A DNA stretch of 33,301 bases from JBDNBY01 sp039767595 (GTDB taxonomy: Bacteria > Pseudomonadota > Alphaproteobacteria > Rhodobacterales > Rhodobacteraceae): positions 1-33,301 of the forward strand of contig JBDNBY010000082.1 of NCBI GenBank assembly GCA_039767595.1, in the 5' to 3' direction. The stretch's first letter is position 1. Each line of letters begins with the position of its first letter. The notes beneath the pieces were generated by a model. That model had not been told where the DNA came from and made no database searches. It was given only the letters and a program-made list of their open reading frames with translations. The translations under genes were made by a program, and so were the position numbers. Positions 7,945-17,309 of the stretch are shown here, piece by piece.

Positions 7945-9459
7945 ATGGTTGCGCGCTGCTACACGGTGGCCCTCACTGGGATTGAGGCACGGCTTGTCGA
8001 TGTTCAATGCTCTGTCGTCGCGGCTCTGCCTAGTTTCAACATTGTTGGCCTTCCCGACAAAGCCGTTTCAGAAAGCAAAGAGAGAGTGCGCGCCGCGCTC
8101 AATAGCCTGTCCATCGCCTTGCCGCCCAAACGGATCACCGTGAACCTCGCCCCTGCTGACGTGCCCAAAGTGGGCAATCACTATGACCTGCCGATTGCAC
8201 TGGCCCTGTTGGCCGCGCTCGATGTTATCCCCGCTGAGACAACGCAAAATTCTATTGTGATGGGCGAGTTGGCGCTGGATGGATCGATCGGGCCCATCGT
8301 CGGCGCATTGCCCGCGGCCTTTACCGCACTGGAACAGGGCAAAACCTATCTCGGCCCCACAGCAAATGCGGCCGAAGCCGCGGCCATCGCCCCAAACATC
8401 AGCTTTGGCGCCGATCATTTACAGCATTTCATTTCGCATCTAAGCGGCACGCATCTACTGCGCCATGCCACCCCGCTCGATGTCGAGGCCTCGGATCAAT
8501 CTCGCCCTGCCCTTAGGGACATTCGCGGACAAGAACGGGCCAAGCGGGCCTTGGAAATTGCCGTTGCGGGGGGGCATCACTTGTTCCTCGTGGGGCCACC
8601 AGGATCAGGCAAGACCATGCTCGCAGAGCGCGCCGCCGACCTCCTGCCCCCGCTGAGCGCGCAAGAGGCGCTTGATACCGCGACCATTTATTCGGCCTGC
8701 GGCTTGCTCAAAGATGGGGTGCTGCGCCGAACGCGTCCGTTTCGCGCGCCACATCACACAGCCTCTAGCGCGGCGATCATTGGCGGGGGGCGTCTCGCCG
8801 GCCCCGGCGAGATTTCACTGGCCCATCATGGCATTCTCTTTATGGATGAGTTTCCCGAATTCGCCCGCCCCGTCCTAGAGGCGCTGCGCCAGCCGCTTGA
8901 AAGTGGCACTGTGGCGATTTCGCGGGCGGCGGCGCATGTGGAATATCCGGCAAAGTTTTCGCTGATCGCTGCGGCAAACCCATGCAAATGCGGATTTGCC
9001 GGTCATCCGGCCCGTGCGTGCAATCGCGCGCCCAATTGTAGCCAAGACTACATGGGCCGCATCTCTGGGCCGCTGTTGGATCGGTTTGATCTGCGCCTCG
9101 ATGTGCCTGCTGTCCCCGCGCATGAGTTGGAAAGCGTGCCCTCCGGCGACACCTCTGGTGTTGTCAGAGACCGCGTTATTGCCGCCCGCGCCCGCCAAGC
9201 CGCGCGGTTCCAAGATGACGCGGCCCGCGCCTTGAATTGCGATCTGTTGGGTCAGCCCACAGAACCGGCCATAGCGCTTGATGCGGCGTCCAAGGATCTG
9301 ATGCGCCAAGCGGCGGAGAAATTTTCACTTAGTGCGCGCGGCTATGGCCGTGTGCTGCGGGTCGCGCGCACCATTGCGGATCTCGATCAAAGCGATCAGG
9401 TTCATAGCGCCCATGTGGCCGAGGCGCTCTCGTTCCGGTTTGAAGGGATTTCGCGCTAA
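7945..9459 (+). CDS. comM: YifB/ComM family Mg-chelatase-like AAA+ ATPase
   Basis: A 504-residue AAA+ protein. In naturally competent bacteria ComM is a hexameric helicase promoting branch migration when imported DNA is integrated. Residues 1-170 form the Lon-protease-like ChlI domain (YTVALTGIEA, FNIVGLPDKAVSESKERVRAA) without an intact protease site that I can recognise. The ATPase has Walker A GPPGSGKT (217-224), Walker B LFMDEFPEF, and the family's cysteine-bearing insert NPCKCGF with CNRAPNC. A C-terminal Mg-chelatase helical domain ends in SLSARGYGRVLRVARTIADL. GGGGA precedes the ATG at 7945. The two CtrA-like boxes upstream suggest control with the competence/GTA-recipient regulon. It overlaps gshB tail to tail by 4 bp. 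Confidence 0.93.
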   Translation: MVARCYTVALTGIEARLVDVQCSVVAALPSFNIVGLPDKAVSESKERVRAALNSLSIALPPKRITVNLAPADVPKVGNHYDLPIALALLAALDVIPAETTQNSIVMGELALDGSIGPIVGALPAAFTALEQGKTYLGPTANAAEAAAIAPNISFGADHLQHFISHLSGTHLLRHATPLDVEASDQSRPALRDIRGQERAKRALEIAVAGGHHLFLVGPPGSGKTMLAERAADLLPPLSAQEALDTATIYSACGLLKDGVLRRTRPFRAPHHTASSAAIIGGGRLAGPGEISLAHHGILFMDEFPEFARPVLEALRQPLESGTVAISRAAAHVEYPAKFSLIAAANPCKCGFAGHPARACNRAPNCSQDYMGRISGPLLDRFDLRLDVPAVPAHELESVPSGDTSGVVRDRVIAARARQAARFQDDAARALNCDLLGQPTEPAIALDAASKDLMRQAAEKFSLSARGYGRVLRVARTIADLDQSDQVHSAHVAEALSFRFEGISR

Positions 9460-10397
9460 AGCGCAGCGTGCTTTTGCTCGATCACGTCCCAGATTTTCGC
9501 CGTCACATTGACACCGTCAAAGCGTTCCAACTCTTGTAATCCTGTCGGCGAGGTGACGTTGATTTCCGTCAAATAGTCGCCAATCACGTCGATCCCCACA
9601 AAAATCTGACCATGCTCGCGCAATGTTGGGCCAATCGCAGCGCAGATTTCTTGATCTCGCGCGGTCAATTCCACTTTCTCCGCTCGGCCCCCGACATGCA
9701 TGTTCGAGCGCGTCTCACCTTCGGCAGGGACGCGGTTGATCGCACCCACAGGATCGCCATTAACCAAAATAATACGCTTATCCCCCGCTGAGACGTCGGG
9801 CAAAAACTGTTGCACAATCAGCGGCTCTCGTGAAATGGATGTAAAGAGTTCGTGCAGTGAATTGAGATTGCGATCCTCGCGGGTCAAGCGAAACACCCCA
9901 GCCCCGCCATTGCCATAAAGAGGTTTGACGATCACATCGCCAAACTCATCTTTGAACGCTTTGATATCATCCAAGCTGCGTGCGATCATCGTGGCAGGGG
10001 TCAAGTCTTGGAATTTTAGAACCAGTAACTTTTCGGGAAAATTGCGCACCCAAAACGGATCATTGACGACCAAGGTCGATTGGGGAAGCATATCCAAAAT
10101 ATGCGTCGTGGTGATATATTGCATATCAAATGGCGGATCTTGACGCAGCCAGATGCAGTCAAAAGACGACAGATCGACGCGCTCTTTTGGGCCCAATGTG
10201 GCGGGGGCCGGGCCTTCGCGGGTTATGGTCATGCAATGACCTGTGCCGTAAACACGGCCGCGGTCAAAGGTCAGCGTCTCAGGCGTGTAATAAAAGAGGC
10301 TGTGCCCCCGAGCCTGCGCCTCTTCGGCCAAACGAAAGCTGCTGTCGCCGTCAACATTCACATCGAGAATGGGGTCCATTTGAAATGCGATTTTCAT
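9456..10397 (-). CDS. gshB: Glutathione synthetase
   Basis: A 313-residue ATP-grasp ligase joining gamma-glutamylcysteine and glycine to make glutathione. It opens with MKIAFQMDPILDVNVDGDSSF-like sequence, where the DP and DSSF contact substrates. It continues with WLRQDPPFDMQY and the ATP-grasp core VVKPLYGNGGAGVFR. The C-terminal metal-binding stretch is FVGIDVIGDYLTEINVTSPTG. The start at 10397 gives the normal 313-316 residue length with AAGGCAGAG upstream; the open frame extends further without matching the family. It is the third gene of a minus-strand run rsmI-yraN-gshB, 37 bp after yraN. Confidence 0.96.
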   Translation of the reverse strand: MKIAFQMDPILDVNVDGDSSFRLAEEAQARGHSLFYYTPETLTFDRGRVYGTGHCMTITREGPAPATLGPKERVDLSSFDCIWLRQDPPFDMQYITTTHILDMLPQSTLVVNDPFWVRNFPEKLLVLKFQDLTPATMIARSLDDIKAFKDEFGDVIVKPLYGNGGAGVFRLTREDRNLNSLHELFTSISREPLIVQQFLPDVSAGDKRIILVNGDPVGAINRVPAEGETRSNMHVGGRAEKVELTARDQEICAAIGPTLREHGQIFVGIDVIGDYLTEINVTSPTGLQELERFDGVNVTAKIWDVIEQKHAAL

Positions 10398-10434
10398 AAA
10401 CTCTGCCTTTGCGCTGTTTGATATAGCTCTATGA

Positions 10435-10773
10435 TCAGGCAAAGGCATTTTCAAGTACCATCACACGGCCCGCTTGATCCACAAGAGCCACATCTACTCG
10501 TATCTCGCCCGTGCGATCCGCCATAAAAAGTGCGACCGCCTCAAATAAACGCGCGGTTTGGGCGGGGGTGATCCGTGTCACGGCCTGATCATGGGTTTTG
10601 GATTTTTTAACTTCAACGAAAATAAATGTTTGGTTGTGCTGCAGCACCAGATCAATATCCGTGCGCCCCAGCCGCAGCCGCGCTGCAACAGGCTGCGCGC
10701 CTAGGGACGCGTAGTGCCGTTGCACAGCCGCCTCTGCTGCGCAGGCATCAAGATGGCGCAGGCCCCGTGACAT
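10435..10773 (-). CDS. yraN: UPF0102/YraN family nuclease-fold protein
   Basis: A 112-residue YraN-family protein. It shows the restriction-endonuclease-like core typical of the family: an early glutamate in the AAEAAVQRHY helix, the aspartate in GRTDIDLV, and FVEVKKS supplying the E-x-K pair. Cellular function is not firmly established; a Holliday-junction-resolvase-like role is often suggested from the fold. It lies 15 bp after rsmI and 37 bp before gshB, an arrangement common in alphaproteobacteria. Confidence 0.9.
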   Translation of the reverse strand: MSRGLRHLDACAAEAAVQRHYASLGAQPVAARLRLGRTDIDLVLQHNQTFIFVEVKKSKTHDQAVTRITPAQTARLFEAVALFMADRTGEIRVDVALVDQAGRVMVLENAFA

Positions 10774-10788
10774 GGCATCCTTTTGACG

Positions 10789-11646
10789 TTAGGTATCGCG
10801 CAAACTTAGCGCGAATTGATAAATATCCCGCTTGGACAATCCATGCGCCTCGGACAGCATTGCAGCCGCATCTTTGACTTTATGCGTTTGCATCAATGAC
10901 CGTAGATCTGATTCTAAATCCTCAAGATGAACAATTGGTGAATCGGCGCGATCAATCACAATCACGCATTCCCCGCGCGGCCCTGTCTCGGCATAGTGTG
11001 CCGCCAGAGCCTCGAGCGTGCCGGCGTTCACTTCTTCGAATTTCTTGGTCAACTCGCGGCATAATACTGCGCGCCGCGCACCGCCCAAAACTTGCGCCGC
11101 ATCGGTAAAAAAGGCGCCCACGCGCTTGGGGCTTTCGTAAAAGACGAGGCTGGCTTGAGTTTGTTTAACCTCTTCGAGGACCTTGCGCCGGCCGGTGCTA
11201 TTGGAGGGCGTGAAGCCTAGAAATAAAAACCGATCTGTCGGCAGGCCTGCCACGGTCAACGCCGTCACCACGGCACTGGGGCCCGGGGCGGCGATCACAA
11301 GAATGTCCTGGGCCCTCGCGGCACTGACCAATTCATACCCTGGATCGGCAATCAACGGCGTCCCCGCCTCAGAGGCATAGGCCACGACCTGCCCCTCTTG
11401 GGCGGCGCGCAAAATACCGTCACGCGCCCCATCGCCAGAATGATCGTGATAGCTCCAAATCGGGCGATTTCCGAGTGGAATGCCGTGGATCTCCATCAAT
11501 TTACGCAAGGCGCGGGTATCTTCGGCCACAAGGAGGTCAGCACTGGCCAAAATATCCAACGCTCTGAGCGTTATATCACGCGCGGCACCCAAAGGTGTTG
11601 CGACAAAGTATAATCCCGGAGCAAGTTTTTGCGTTTGATATATCAT
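10789..11646 (-). CDS. rsmI: 16S rRNA (cytidine(1402)-2'-O)-methyltransferase
   Basis: A 285-residue tetrapyrrole-methylase-fold enzyme that 2'-O-methylates C1402 in the 16S rRNA decoding centre, using S-adenosylmethionine. Visible motifs are TPLGAARDITLRAL (17-30), AEDTR (41-45), SEAGTPLIADPG (92-103), PGPSAVVTAL (121-130) and FLFLGFTP (140-147). A C-terminal helix-rich segment with a KRDIYQFAL motif completes the family pattern. It is divergent from the LpoA-like lipoprotein gene across a 109-bp spacer and heads the rsmI-yraN-gshB run. Confidence 0.95.
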   Translation of the reverse strand: MIYQTQKLAPGLYFVATPLGAARDITLRALDILASADLLVAEDTRALRKLMEIHGIPLGNRPIWSYHDHSGDGARDGILRAAQEGQVVAYASEAGTPLIADPGYELVSAARAQDILVIAAPGPSAVVTALTVAGLPTDRFLFLGFTPSNSTGRRKVLEEVKQTQASLVFYESPKRVGAFFTDAAQVLGGARRAVLCRELTKKFEEVNAGTLEALAAHYAETGPRGECVIVIDRADSPIVHLEDLESDLRSLMQTHKVKDAAAMLSEAHGLSKRDIYQFALSLRDT

Positions 11647-11679
11647 GACTAGACCGTGGGTGACATGAAGCTATGATGG

Positions 11680-11697
11680 GTGCAACCTGTTTTGCAC
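11680..11697. promoter_or_regulatory. Perfect inverted repeat in the rsmI / lipoprotein divergent spacer
   Basis: GTGCAA (11680-11685) and TTGCAC (11692-11697) form a perfect 6-6-6 palindrome about 60 bp before the lipoprotein start and 34 bp before the rsmI start. The position would suit an operator acting on either divergent promoter. No regulator family is recognised. Confidence 0.3.
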
Positions 11698-11755
11698 AGG
11701 CACGGCCTCTTTAGACGGTATCGCATAAAGGGGCCAGACATATCGGGAGGGTTAC

Positions 11756-12916
11756 ATGTCGGTTAAGTTATTTTCATTTGGGTCGTGGCGCAGCACACGG
11801 AATGTGGTTGCCATCGCGGCCTTTGGGCTATTGAGCGCGTGCGACGACTTCGCCCCTATGCCCAGCGCCCCATCGGGTGCAAAAATGAAAGAGGTCAAAG
11901 TCGCGATCTTAACACCGCAGAGCGATGAAGATTCGACCGGTGTCGCCAACTCTTTGCAAATGGCGGCGACCATGGCGGCCGAGGATGTGAAGGGCCTCTC
12001 GATTACGCTCTCGCCCTATGACACTGGCGCCCAGCCCGAACAGGCCGCCGCCCAAGCGCGCGCTGCGGTGAACGAGGGGGCCGATATTATTCTTGGGCCG
12101 CTCTTTGGTGAATCGGCCAATGCCGCGGCCTTGGCCATTGCAGGCAGTAACGTCAATGTCTTGAGCTTTTCCAACAACCAAACAATTGCCGGCAATAACC
12201 TGTTCATTCTCGGATCCACCTTTACGGACAAAGCGGTGCGTTTGATGGAACATGCGCGCGCCAACGGAATTGCGCGCCCTGTTTTAGTCTATCCGGACAC
12301 CCTCGAGGGGGAGTTTGGCCGCGCTGCTGTGCAAAACGCCGCGATGATGCTGAACACGCCCTTGGCCGGCACCGTCAACTTTGAATTCACCCAAACCGGC
12401 ATCGTTGAGGCGATCCCCCTGATCAAGGATATGGTGACGCAAACGGGGGCCGATGGGATCATCTTGACCGCGCGCTCAACCGGGGCGCTGCCTTTGTTGT
12501 CACAAATGATGTATGATCAAGGGATCACATCGCAACAGGTTAAGTTTTTAGGCCTATCGCGCTGGGACATTCCGGCGCAAACACTCACCTCGTCCGCGCT
12601 ACAGGGGGGGTGGTTTGTTCTGCCAGATCAATCTCGGGCACAAACTTTCCAATCGCGCTATGCCGCGCGGTTTGGCGAGGCATCGCACCCGATTGCCGGT
12701 CTTGCCTATGATGGGATCGCTGCGATTGCCGCCTTGGCCAATCAAGGCGGACCCGCGCCCTTGTCCAAAGCGCGCCTTTCGCAATCCGCAGGTTTTGTTG
12801 GCGTCGAGGGGATTTTCCGCTTCACCCCCCAAGGCACGAACGAGCGTGGCTATTCCATTGGACAGGTGGACAATGGACGGGTGATCATTGTATCGCCGGC
12901 CCCAACGCAGTTTTAA
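11756..12916 (+). CDS. Penicillin-binding-protein activator-like lipoprotein (LpoA / periplasmic-binding fold)
   Basis: A 386-residue exported lipoprotein. The signal peptide ends in the lipobox LSAC (26-29), so C29 is the lipidated residue. After a short linker the mature part is a type I periplasmic-binding fold from about residue 46 (VKVAILTPQS) through GADIILGPLFGESA and VLSFSNNQ to VKFLGLSRWD. That matches the family containing the LpoA C-terminal domain, whose enterobacterial members activate PBP1A in peptidoglycan synthesis. It lacks the long TPR N-terminal domain of E. coli LpoA, as alphaproteobacterial homologues usually do. GGGAGGG precedes the ATG. Residues +2 and +3 after the lipid cysteine are Asp-Asp. 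The role is inferred from fold and synteny with rsmI/yraN. Confidence 0.78.
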   Translation: MSVKLFSFGSWRSTRNVVAIAAFGLLSACDDFAPMPSAPSGAKMKEVKVAILTPQSDEDSTGVANSLQMAATMAAEDVKGLSITLSPYDTGAQPEQAAAQARAAVNEGADIILGPLFGESANAAALAIAGSNVNVLSFSNNQTIAGNNLFILGSTFTDKAVRLMEHARANGIARPVLVYPDTLEGEFGRAAVQNAAMMLNTPLAGTVNFEFTQTGIVEAIPLIKDMVTQTGADGIILTARSTGALPLLSQMMYDQGITSQQVKFLGLSRWDIPAQTLTSSALQGGWFVLPDQSRAQTFQSRYAARFGEASHPIAGLAYDGIAAIAALANQGGPAPLSKARLSQSAGFVGVEGIFRFTPQGTNERGYSIGQVDNGRVIIVSPAPTQF

Positions 12917-12929
12917 TCGAGGCATTTGA

Positions 12930-15674
12930 GTGGAAACCAGTATTTATGACCTTCCACCGGCTGCGCTTGGCGATGTTCAAGCGCAGATCACAACAAATCC
13001 ATCAGGGGCAACGCCTCAAGAGCTGCGGCGCACAGTATTGGACGCGATGCAGGCCTATAACACGCAGCAGCGCGCCGAAATAGAAGAGCATCTGGCCGCA
13101 CGGCCGCGCCGCTCGCTTGATGCCACACGGGCCATGTGCACCTTGACCGATGGGTTGGTGCAAACGGCCTATTGGTTCACGACACAAATCCTCTATCCCG
13201 CGGCCAAAGGCGCCAAAGAGGAACCTTTTACAATTCTGGCCGTGGGCGGATATGGGCGCGGGATCATGGCCCCACAATCGGATGTGGACTTGCTCTTTCT
13301 TACAGCCGCCAAGCGATCCGAGCGCGTGGAAAATATCATCGAGGCGATCTTATACCTGTTGTGGGATTTGCGGCTCAAAGTCGGTCATTCGGTCCGCTCG
13401 GCACACGAATGTGCGAAATTGTCAAAATCCGATCACACAATTCGCACCGCCTTGTTAGAACAGCGCCCGATCTGCGGCGACCCAAACATGGCTGAAGCGC
13501 TGTGGACCACCCTCACTGAGCAGGTCTTTCGCGGCACAGAAGAAGAATTCATCGCCGCCAAATTGGCCGAGCGTGAGGCGCGGCACATCAAACAAGGCGG
13601 CCAACGCTATATGGTCGAGCCGAATGTCAAAGAGGGCAAAGGCGGCCTGCGCGACCTGCAATCTTTGTTTTGGATCGCCAAATATTATCACCGTGTGACA
13701 ACGGCCAAGGGCTTAGTGGATATTGGGGTCTTGAATCAAGATGAGCACGACCGCTTTGCCGAGGCTGAGGATTTCCTATGGGCCGTGCGGTGCCATTTGC
13801 ATTTTGTGACCAATCGTCCCAATGATCACTTAAGCTTCCCCCTTCAAATCGAAGTCGCCGAGCGTATGAAATACCGCGATAGCCAAGGGCGCCGCGGCGT
13901 TGAGCATTTCATGCATGACTATTTCCGCCATGCGACAACGGTGGGCGACATGACCCGCATCTATCTGACATCGCTGGAAACGGCGCGGGTGAAGGCGCCT
14001 TTTCTCGAGAGAGTGTTCAGCAAACGACATGATATCGGTGCACAATTTATAACGCTCAACGGGCGGATCGCCTTTGCCGATGACACTGAGATTTTCGATC
14101 AGCCGATCCTAATTCTTGAACTCTATGAACATGCGATCGAGTCGGGTCTGCTTATTCATCCCGATGCCATGCGCATGATCCAAAGTAACCTTGGCGTCAT
14201 CAACGAAGCGTTACGACGCAACCCGCGGGCTCAAGAGACGTTTTTCAGAATGTTGCTGAATTACGGCAATCCCGAACGCGCCTTGCGCCGGATGAACGAA
14301 TTGGGCGTCTTGGCGGCCTTTATTCCCGAGTTTGAGCCGATCGTCGCCATGATGCAATTCAATATGTATCACCACTACACTGTGGATGAGCATACGATCC
14401 AAACCATCAGCCAATTGGCCAAGATTGAGCGCGAAGAACTGACCGAAGATCTGCCTCTGGCCAGCGCGATCCTCAAGTCCGAAACCATCAATCGCAAAGT
14501 ACTCTACACAGCATTGATTTGCCATGACATTGGCAAGGGCCGCGACGAAGATCACTCTGTGCTCGGTGCGCGAATTTCGCGCAAAGTGACCGAGCGCCTC
14601 GGCCTTGATGAACGCGAGCGCGCCTTAGTGGAATGGCTGGTGCGCAATCACCTCGTGATGTCGGACATGGCGCAAAAGCGTGATATTTCTGACCCGCGCA
14701 CCGTCCGCGGATTTGCCAAATCGGTGCAAACGATCGAACGGTTGGATTTACTGACCGTGCTGACCGTCTGCGATATTCGCGGTGTCGGCCCAGAGACGTG
14801 GAACAATTGGAAAGCGACGCTCATTCGCCAACTCTATCGCGACACCCGCCGCGTGCTCGAAGGGCAAGGCGATGACATGACCCGCAATCAATTGGCCGAG
14901 GACGCCAAATCGCAATTGCGCGCCGCGTTGGTCGCCAAGGGCTGGGATGACGCGCTGATCGAATTTGAACTCGACCGCCATTACACAGGTTATTGGCAAG
15001 GCATGCCCAATGAATCACTGGTCACGTTTGCGCAGTTGTTACGAAATTTACACGATACTGACATCGCCGTTGATCTGCACCCAGATGAGGCCCGCGATGC
15101 GACGCGCGTGTGCTTTGCCCTTGTGGATCATCCTGGCATTTTTGCGCGGATCACAGGGGCGCTCTCGCTGGTTGGGGCCAATGTCGTGGATGCGCGCACG
15201 TATACATCCCAAGATGGCTATGCCACAGCCATCTTTTGGATCCAAGATAGCGATGAGAGCCCCTACTCGGCCAACCGCCTGCCCAAGCTCAAAGAGACCA
15301 TTCGCCAAACACTCGCGGGCGATGTCCTCGTGCGCGATGCCATTGAGGAACGATTTAAACTCAATGCGCGCGACAAGGCCTTTCGCGTTCCCACTCTTAT
15401 TTCCTTTGACAATGACGGGTCAGACATTGCCACAATTATCGAAGTGGACACGCGCGATCGCCCTGCGTTGCTGCATGATTTGACGCGCACATTGGCCAAC
15501 AATAACGTGCGGATCGTCTCGGCGGTGATTGCAACCTATGGCGAACAAGTGGTCGATAGTTTCTACGTCAAAGATATGTTTGGCCTGAAAATCATGTCAC
15601 AGAGCAAACAGCGATCGCTAGAGGCAAAGCTGCGCGATGCTATTCGCCAAGGCGCACAAAGGGCCAATTTATGA
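12930..15674 (+). CDS. glnD: Bifunctional [protein-PII] uridylyltransferase / uridylyl-removing enzyme
   Basis: A 914-residue GlnD, the glutamine sensor that uridylylates PII proteins under nitrogen limitation and removes UMP in nitrogen excess. The nucleotidyltransferase domain has GGYGRG (106-111) with metal aspartates in SDVD (D118, D120). An HD hydrolase domain contains CHDIGKGRDEDHS (from about 531). Two C-terminal ACT domains, starting near 727 (VDHPGIFARITGAL) and 835 (DRPALLHDLTRTL), bind glutamine. The start is GTG at 12930 with GAGG upstream, 13 bp after the lipoprotein gene. The stop overlaps the murJ ATG by 4 bp, so translation of the two is coupled. Confidence 0.97.
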   Translation: METSIYDLPPAALGDVQAQITTNPSGATPQELRRTVLDAMQAYNTQQRAEIEEHLAARPRRSLDATRAMCTLTDGLVQTAYWFTTQILYPAAKGAKEEPFTILAVGGYGRGIMAPQSDVDLLFLTAAKRSERVENIIEAILYLLWDLRLKVGHSVRSAHECAKLSKSDHTIRTALLEQRPICGDPNMAEALWTTLTEQVFRGTEEEFIAAKLAEREARHIKQGGQRYMVEPNVKEGKGGLRDLQSLFWIAKYYHRVTTAKGLVDIGVLNQDEHDRFAEAEDFLWAVRCHLHFVTNRPNDHLSFPLQIEVAERMKYRDSQGRRGVEHFMHDYFRHATTVGDMTRIYLTSLETARVKAPFLERVFSKRHDIGAQFITLNGRIAFADDTEIFDQPILILELYEHAIESGLLIHPDAMRMIQSNLGVINEALRRNPRAQETFFRMLLNYGNPERALRRMNELGVLAAFIPEFEPIVAMMQFNMYHHYTVDEHTIQTISQLAKIEREELTEDLPLASAILKSETINRKVLYTALICHDIGKGRDEDHSVLGARISRKVTERLGLDERERALVEWLVRNHLVMSDMAQKRDISDPRTVRGFAKSVQTIERLDLLTVLTVCDIRGVGPETWNNWKATLIRQLYRDTRRVLEGQGDDMTRNQLAEDAKSQLRAALVAKGWDDALIEFELDRHYTGYWQGMPNESLVTFAQLLRNLHDTDIAVDLHPDEARDATRVCFALVDHPGIFARITGALSLVGANVVDARTYTSQDGYATAIFWIQDSDESPYSANRLPKLKETIRQTLAGDVLVRDAIEERFKLNARDKAFRVPTLISFDNDGSDIATIIEVDTRDRPALLHDLTRTLANNNVRIVSAVIATYGEQVVDSFYVKDMFGLKIMSQSKQRSLEAKLRDAIRQGAQRANL

Positions 15675-17215
15675 AACCCATCCGTCTGCTCCGCTCGGCG
15701 ATGACCGTTGGGTTTTGGACCTTCATGAGCCGTATTTTCGGCCTGATGCGCGAAATTATGATCATGGCGATGATCGGCCCTGGCCCTGTGCTTGATGCGT
15801 TTGTGGCGGCCTTTCGCCTGCCCAATATGTTTCGCCGCTTTTTTGCCGAAGGGGCGCTCAACGCGGCCTTTGTGCCGATGTTTTCCAAACGCTTGGAACG
15901 TAATGACGCGCCCAATGAATTTGCCTCTGAGGCATTCTCGGGCTTGGCCTTTGTGTTGCTGTGCCTCACGACAGCGGCGATGATTTTCATGCCGGCGCTG
16001 GTCTATGCCACGGCAGAGGGCTTTGCCGGAACGGATCGGTTCGAGATCACCGTTTCATATGGCCGCGTGATGTTTCCTTATATCTTGCTCATTTCCCTTG
16101 CGGCGATCTTGTCTGGGGCGCTCAATGCGGCGGGGCATTTTGCCATTGCCGCCGCCGCGCCCGTATTGCTCAATATCATGATTGTTGGCGCTTTGGCGAT
16201 TGCGTGGACCTTGGGCCTGCCCATTGTGGATACTTTGGTGTGGACCGTGCCCTTTGCAGGGATTGCGCAATTTGCCTTGGTCTATTGGAGTGCGCAGCGC
16301 AATGGTTTGAAGATTGTGCCGCCGCGCCCCCGTTGGACACCCAATATGAAACTCTTGGTGTTCACGGCTCTGCCAGCGGCCTTTGCCAATGGTATTATGC
16401 AGATCAATCTGCTTGTGGGCCAACATGTGGCCAGCGCCTATGAGGGGGCGATTGGCTGGCTCTATGCAGCGGACCGGTTGTATCAACTGCCTTTGGGTGT
16501 GATTGGCATTGCCATTGGGATTGTCCTGTTGCCTGATCTATCGCGCCGCCTTACGGCCCAAGATGACAGCGGCGCCAAATGGGCCTATTCGCGCGCCAGT
16601 GAATTTGCGATGGCCCTCACCATCCCTGCTGCTGTTGCCTTGATCGTTGTGAGCGAGCCGTTGGTCAGCGTGCTCTATCAGCGCGGGGAAACCAGCGGCA
16701 TGGATATCCAAAAGATTGCCCTCGTCACCGCGATTTACGCGCTGGGATTACCGGCTTTTGTGATGCAAAAAGTGATCACGCCGCTCTATTTTGCCCGTGG
16801 TGATACGAAAACACCCACGCGGTTTGCCGTCGTGGGACTGCTTGTCAACACTGTGGTGGCCATCGGCGGGTCGTATTATGTGGATTGGTATGCGACGGCG
16901 GCGGCCGTTGCGATATCGGCATGGCTGATGCTGGGGCTATTGGCTTGGGGCGCGCGGCGTCTGGGGCCGGCGACGCAGCTTGATGCGCGCTATTGGGGCA
17001 AATTGTGGCGCATTGTCCTGTCCTCGCTTGGCATGGGCGCAGTGCTGTTCTACGCCGCGTTCCAAACGCAAAGCTGGTACTATATGCCAACATGGCGCTA
17101 TGCAGCGCTGTTGGGGCTTATTGCGCTTGGCGTGCTCAGTTATGCCGCTCTGGCGCAGATCACGGGCGCGTTGCGGATAAAAGACCTTAAGACGATTGCG
17201 CAGCGGTCTCGATAA
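15671..17215 (+). CDS. murJ: Lipid II flippase MurJ
   Basis: A 514-residue MATE-like integral membrane protein of the MurJ/MviN family, which moves lipid II across the inner membrane for peptidoglycan synthesis. The N-terminus has the family opening TFMSRIFGLMREIMIMAMIG and PNMFRRFFAEGALNAAFVP. About 14 hydrophobic segments are spread over the full length, which is normal for the family. The ATG overlaps the glnD stop (ATGA). glnD followed by murJ is a conserved alphaproteobacterial arrangement; with the upstream lipoprotein gene this run links nitrogen sensing and cell-wall functions in one transcript. It converges on rplQ, with a terminator between. Confidence 0.96.
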   Translation: MKPIRLLRSAMTVGFWTFMSRIFGLMREIMIMAMIGPGPVLDAFVAAFRLPNMFRRFFAEGALNAAFVPMFSKRLERNDAPNEFASEAFSGLAFVLLCLTTAAMIFMPALVYATAEGFAGTDRFEITVSYGRVMFPYILLISLAAILSGALNAAGHFAIAAAAPVLLNIMIVGALAIAWTLGLPIVDTLVWTVPFAGIAQFALVYWSAQRNGLKIVPPRPRWTPNMKLLVFTALPAAFANGIMQINLLVGQHVASAYEGAIGWLYAADRLYQLPLGVIGIAIGIVLLPDLSRRLTAQDDSGAKWAYSRASEFAMALTIPAAVALIVVSEPLVSVLYQRGETSGMDIQKIALVTAIYALGLPAFVMQKVITPLYFARGDTKTPTRFAVVGLLVNTVVAIGGSYYVDWYATAAAVAISAWLMLGLLAWGARRLGPATQLDARYWGKLWRIVLSSLGMGAVLFYAAFQTQSWYYMPTWRYAALLGLIALGVLSYAALAQITGALRIKDLKTIAQRSR

Positions 17216-17254
17216 TCGGATCGACCGCCCCTATCCAAGCAGACCTCACCAAAG

Positions 17255-17283
17255 AAAAAAGCGGCCCCGAGGGACCGCTTTCC
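17255..17283. terminator. Bidirectional intrinsic terminator between murJ and rplQ
   Basis: GCGGCCCC (17261-17268) pairs with GGGACCGC (17271-17278), flanked by an A-run (17255-17260) and a short T-run. It would stop both murJ and rplQ transcripts. The single mismatch is C-A in plus-strand RNA but G-U in minus-strand RNA, and the longer U-tract is also in the minus direction, so it fits the ribosomal transcript better. Confidence 0.82.
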
Positions 17284-17309
17284 AATGAAATGACTGAAAG
17301 CACAAAAGC

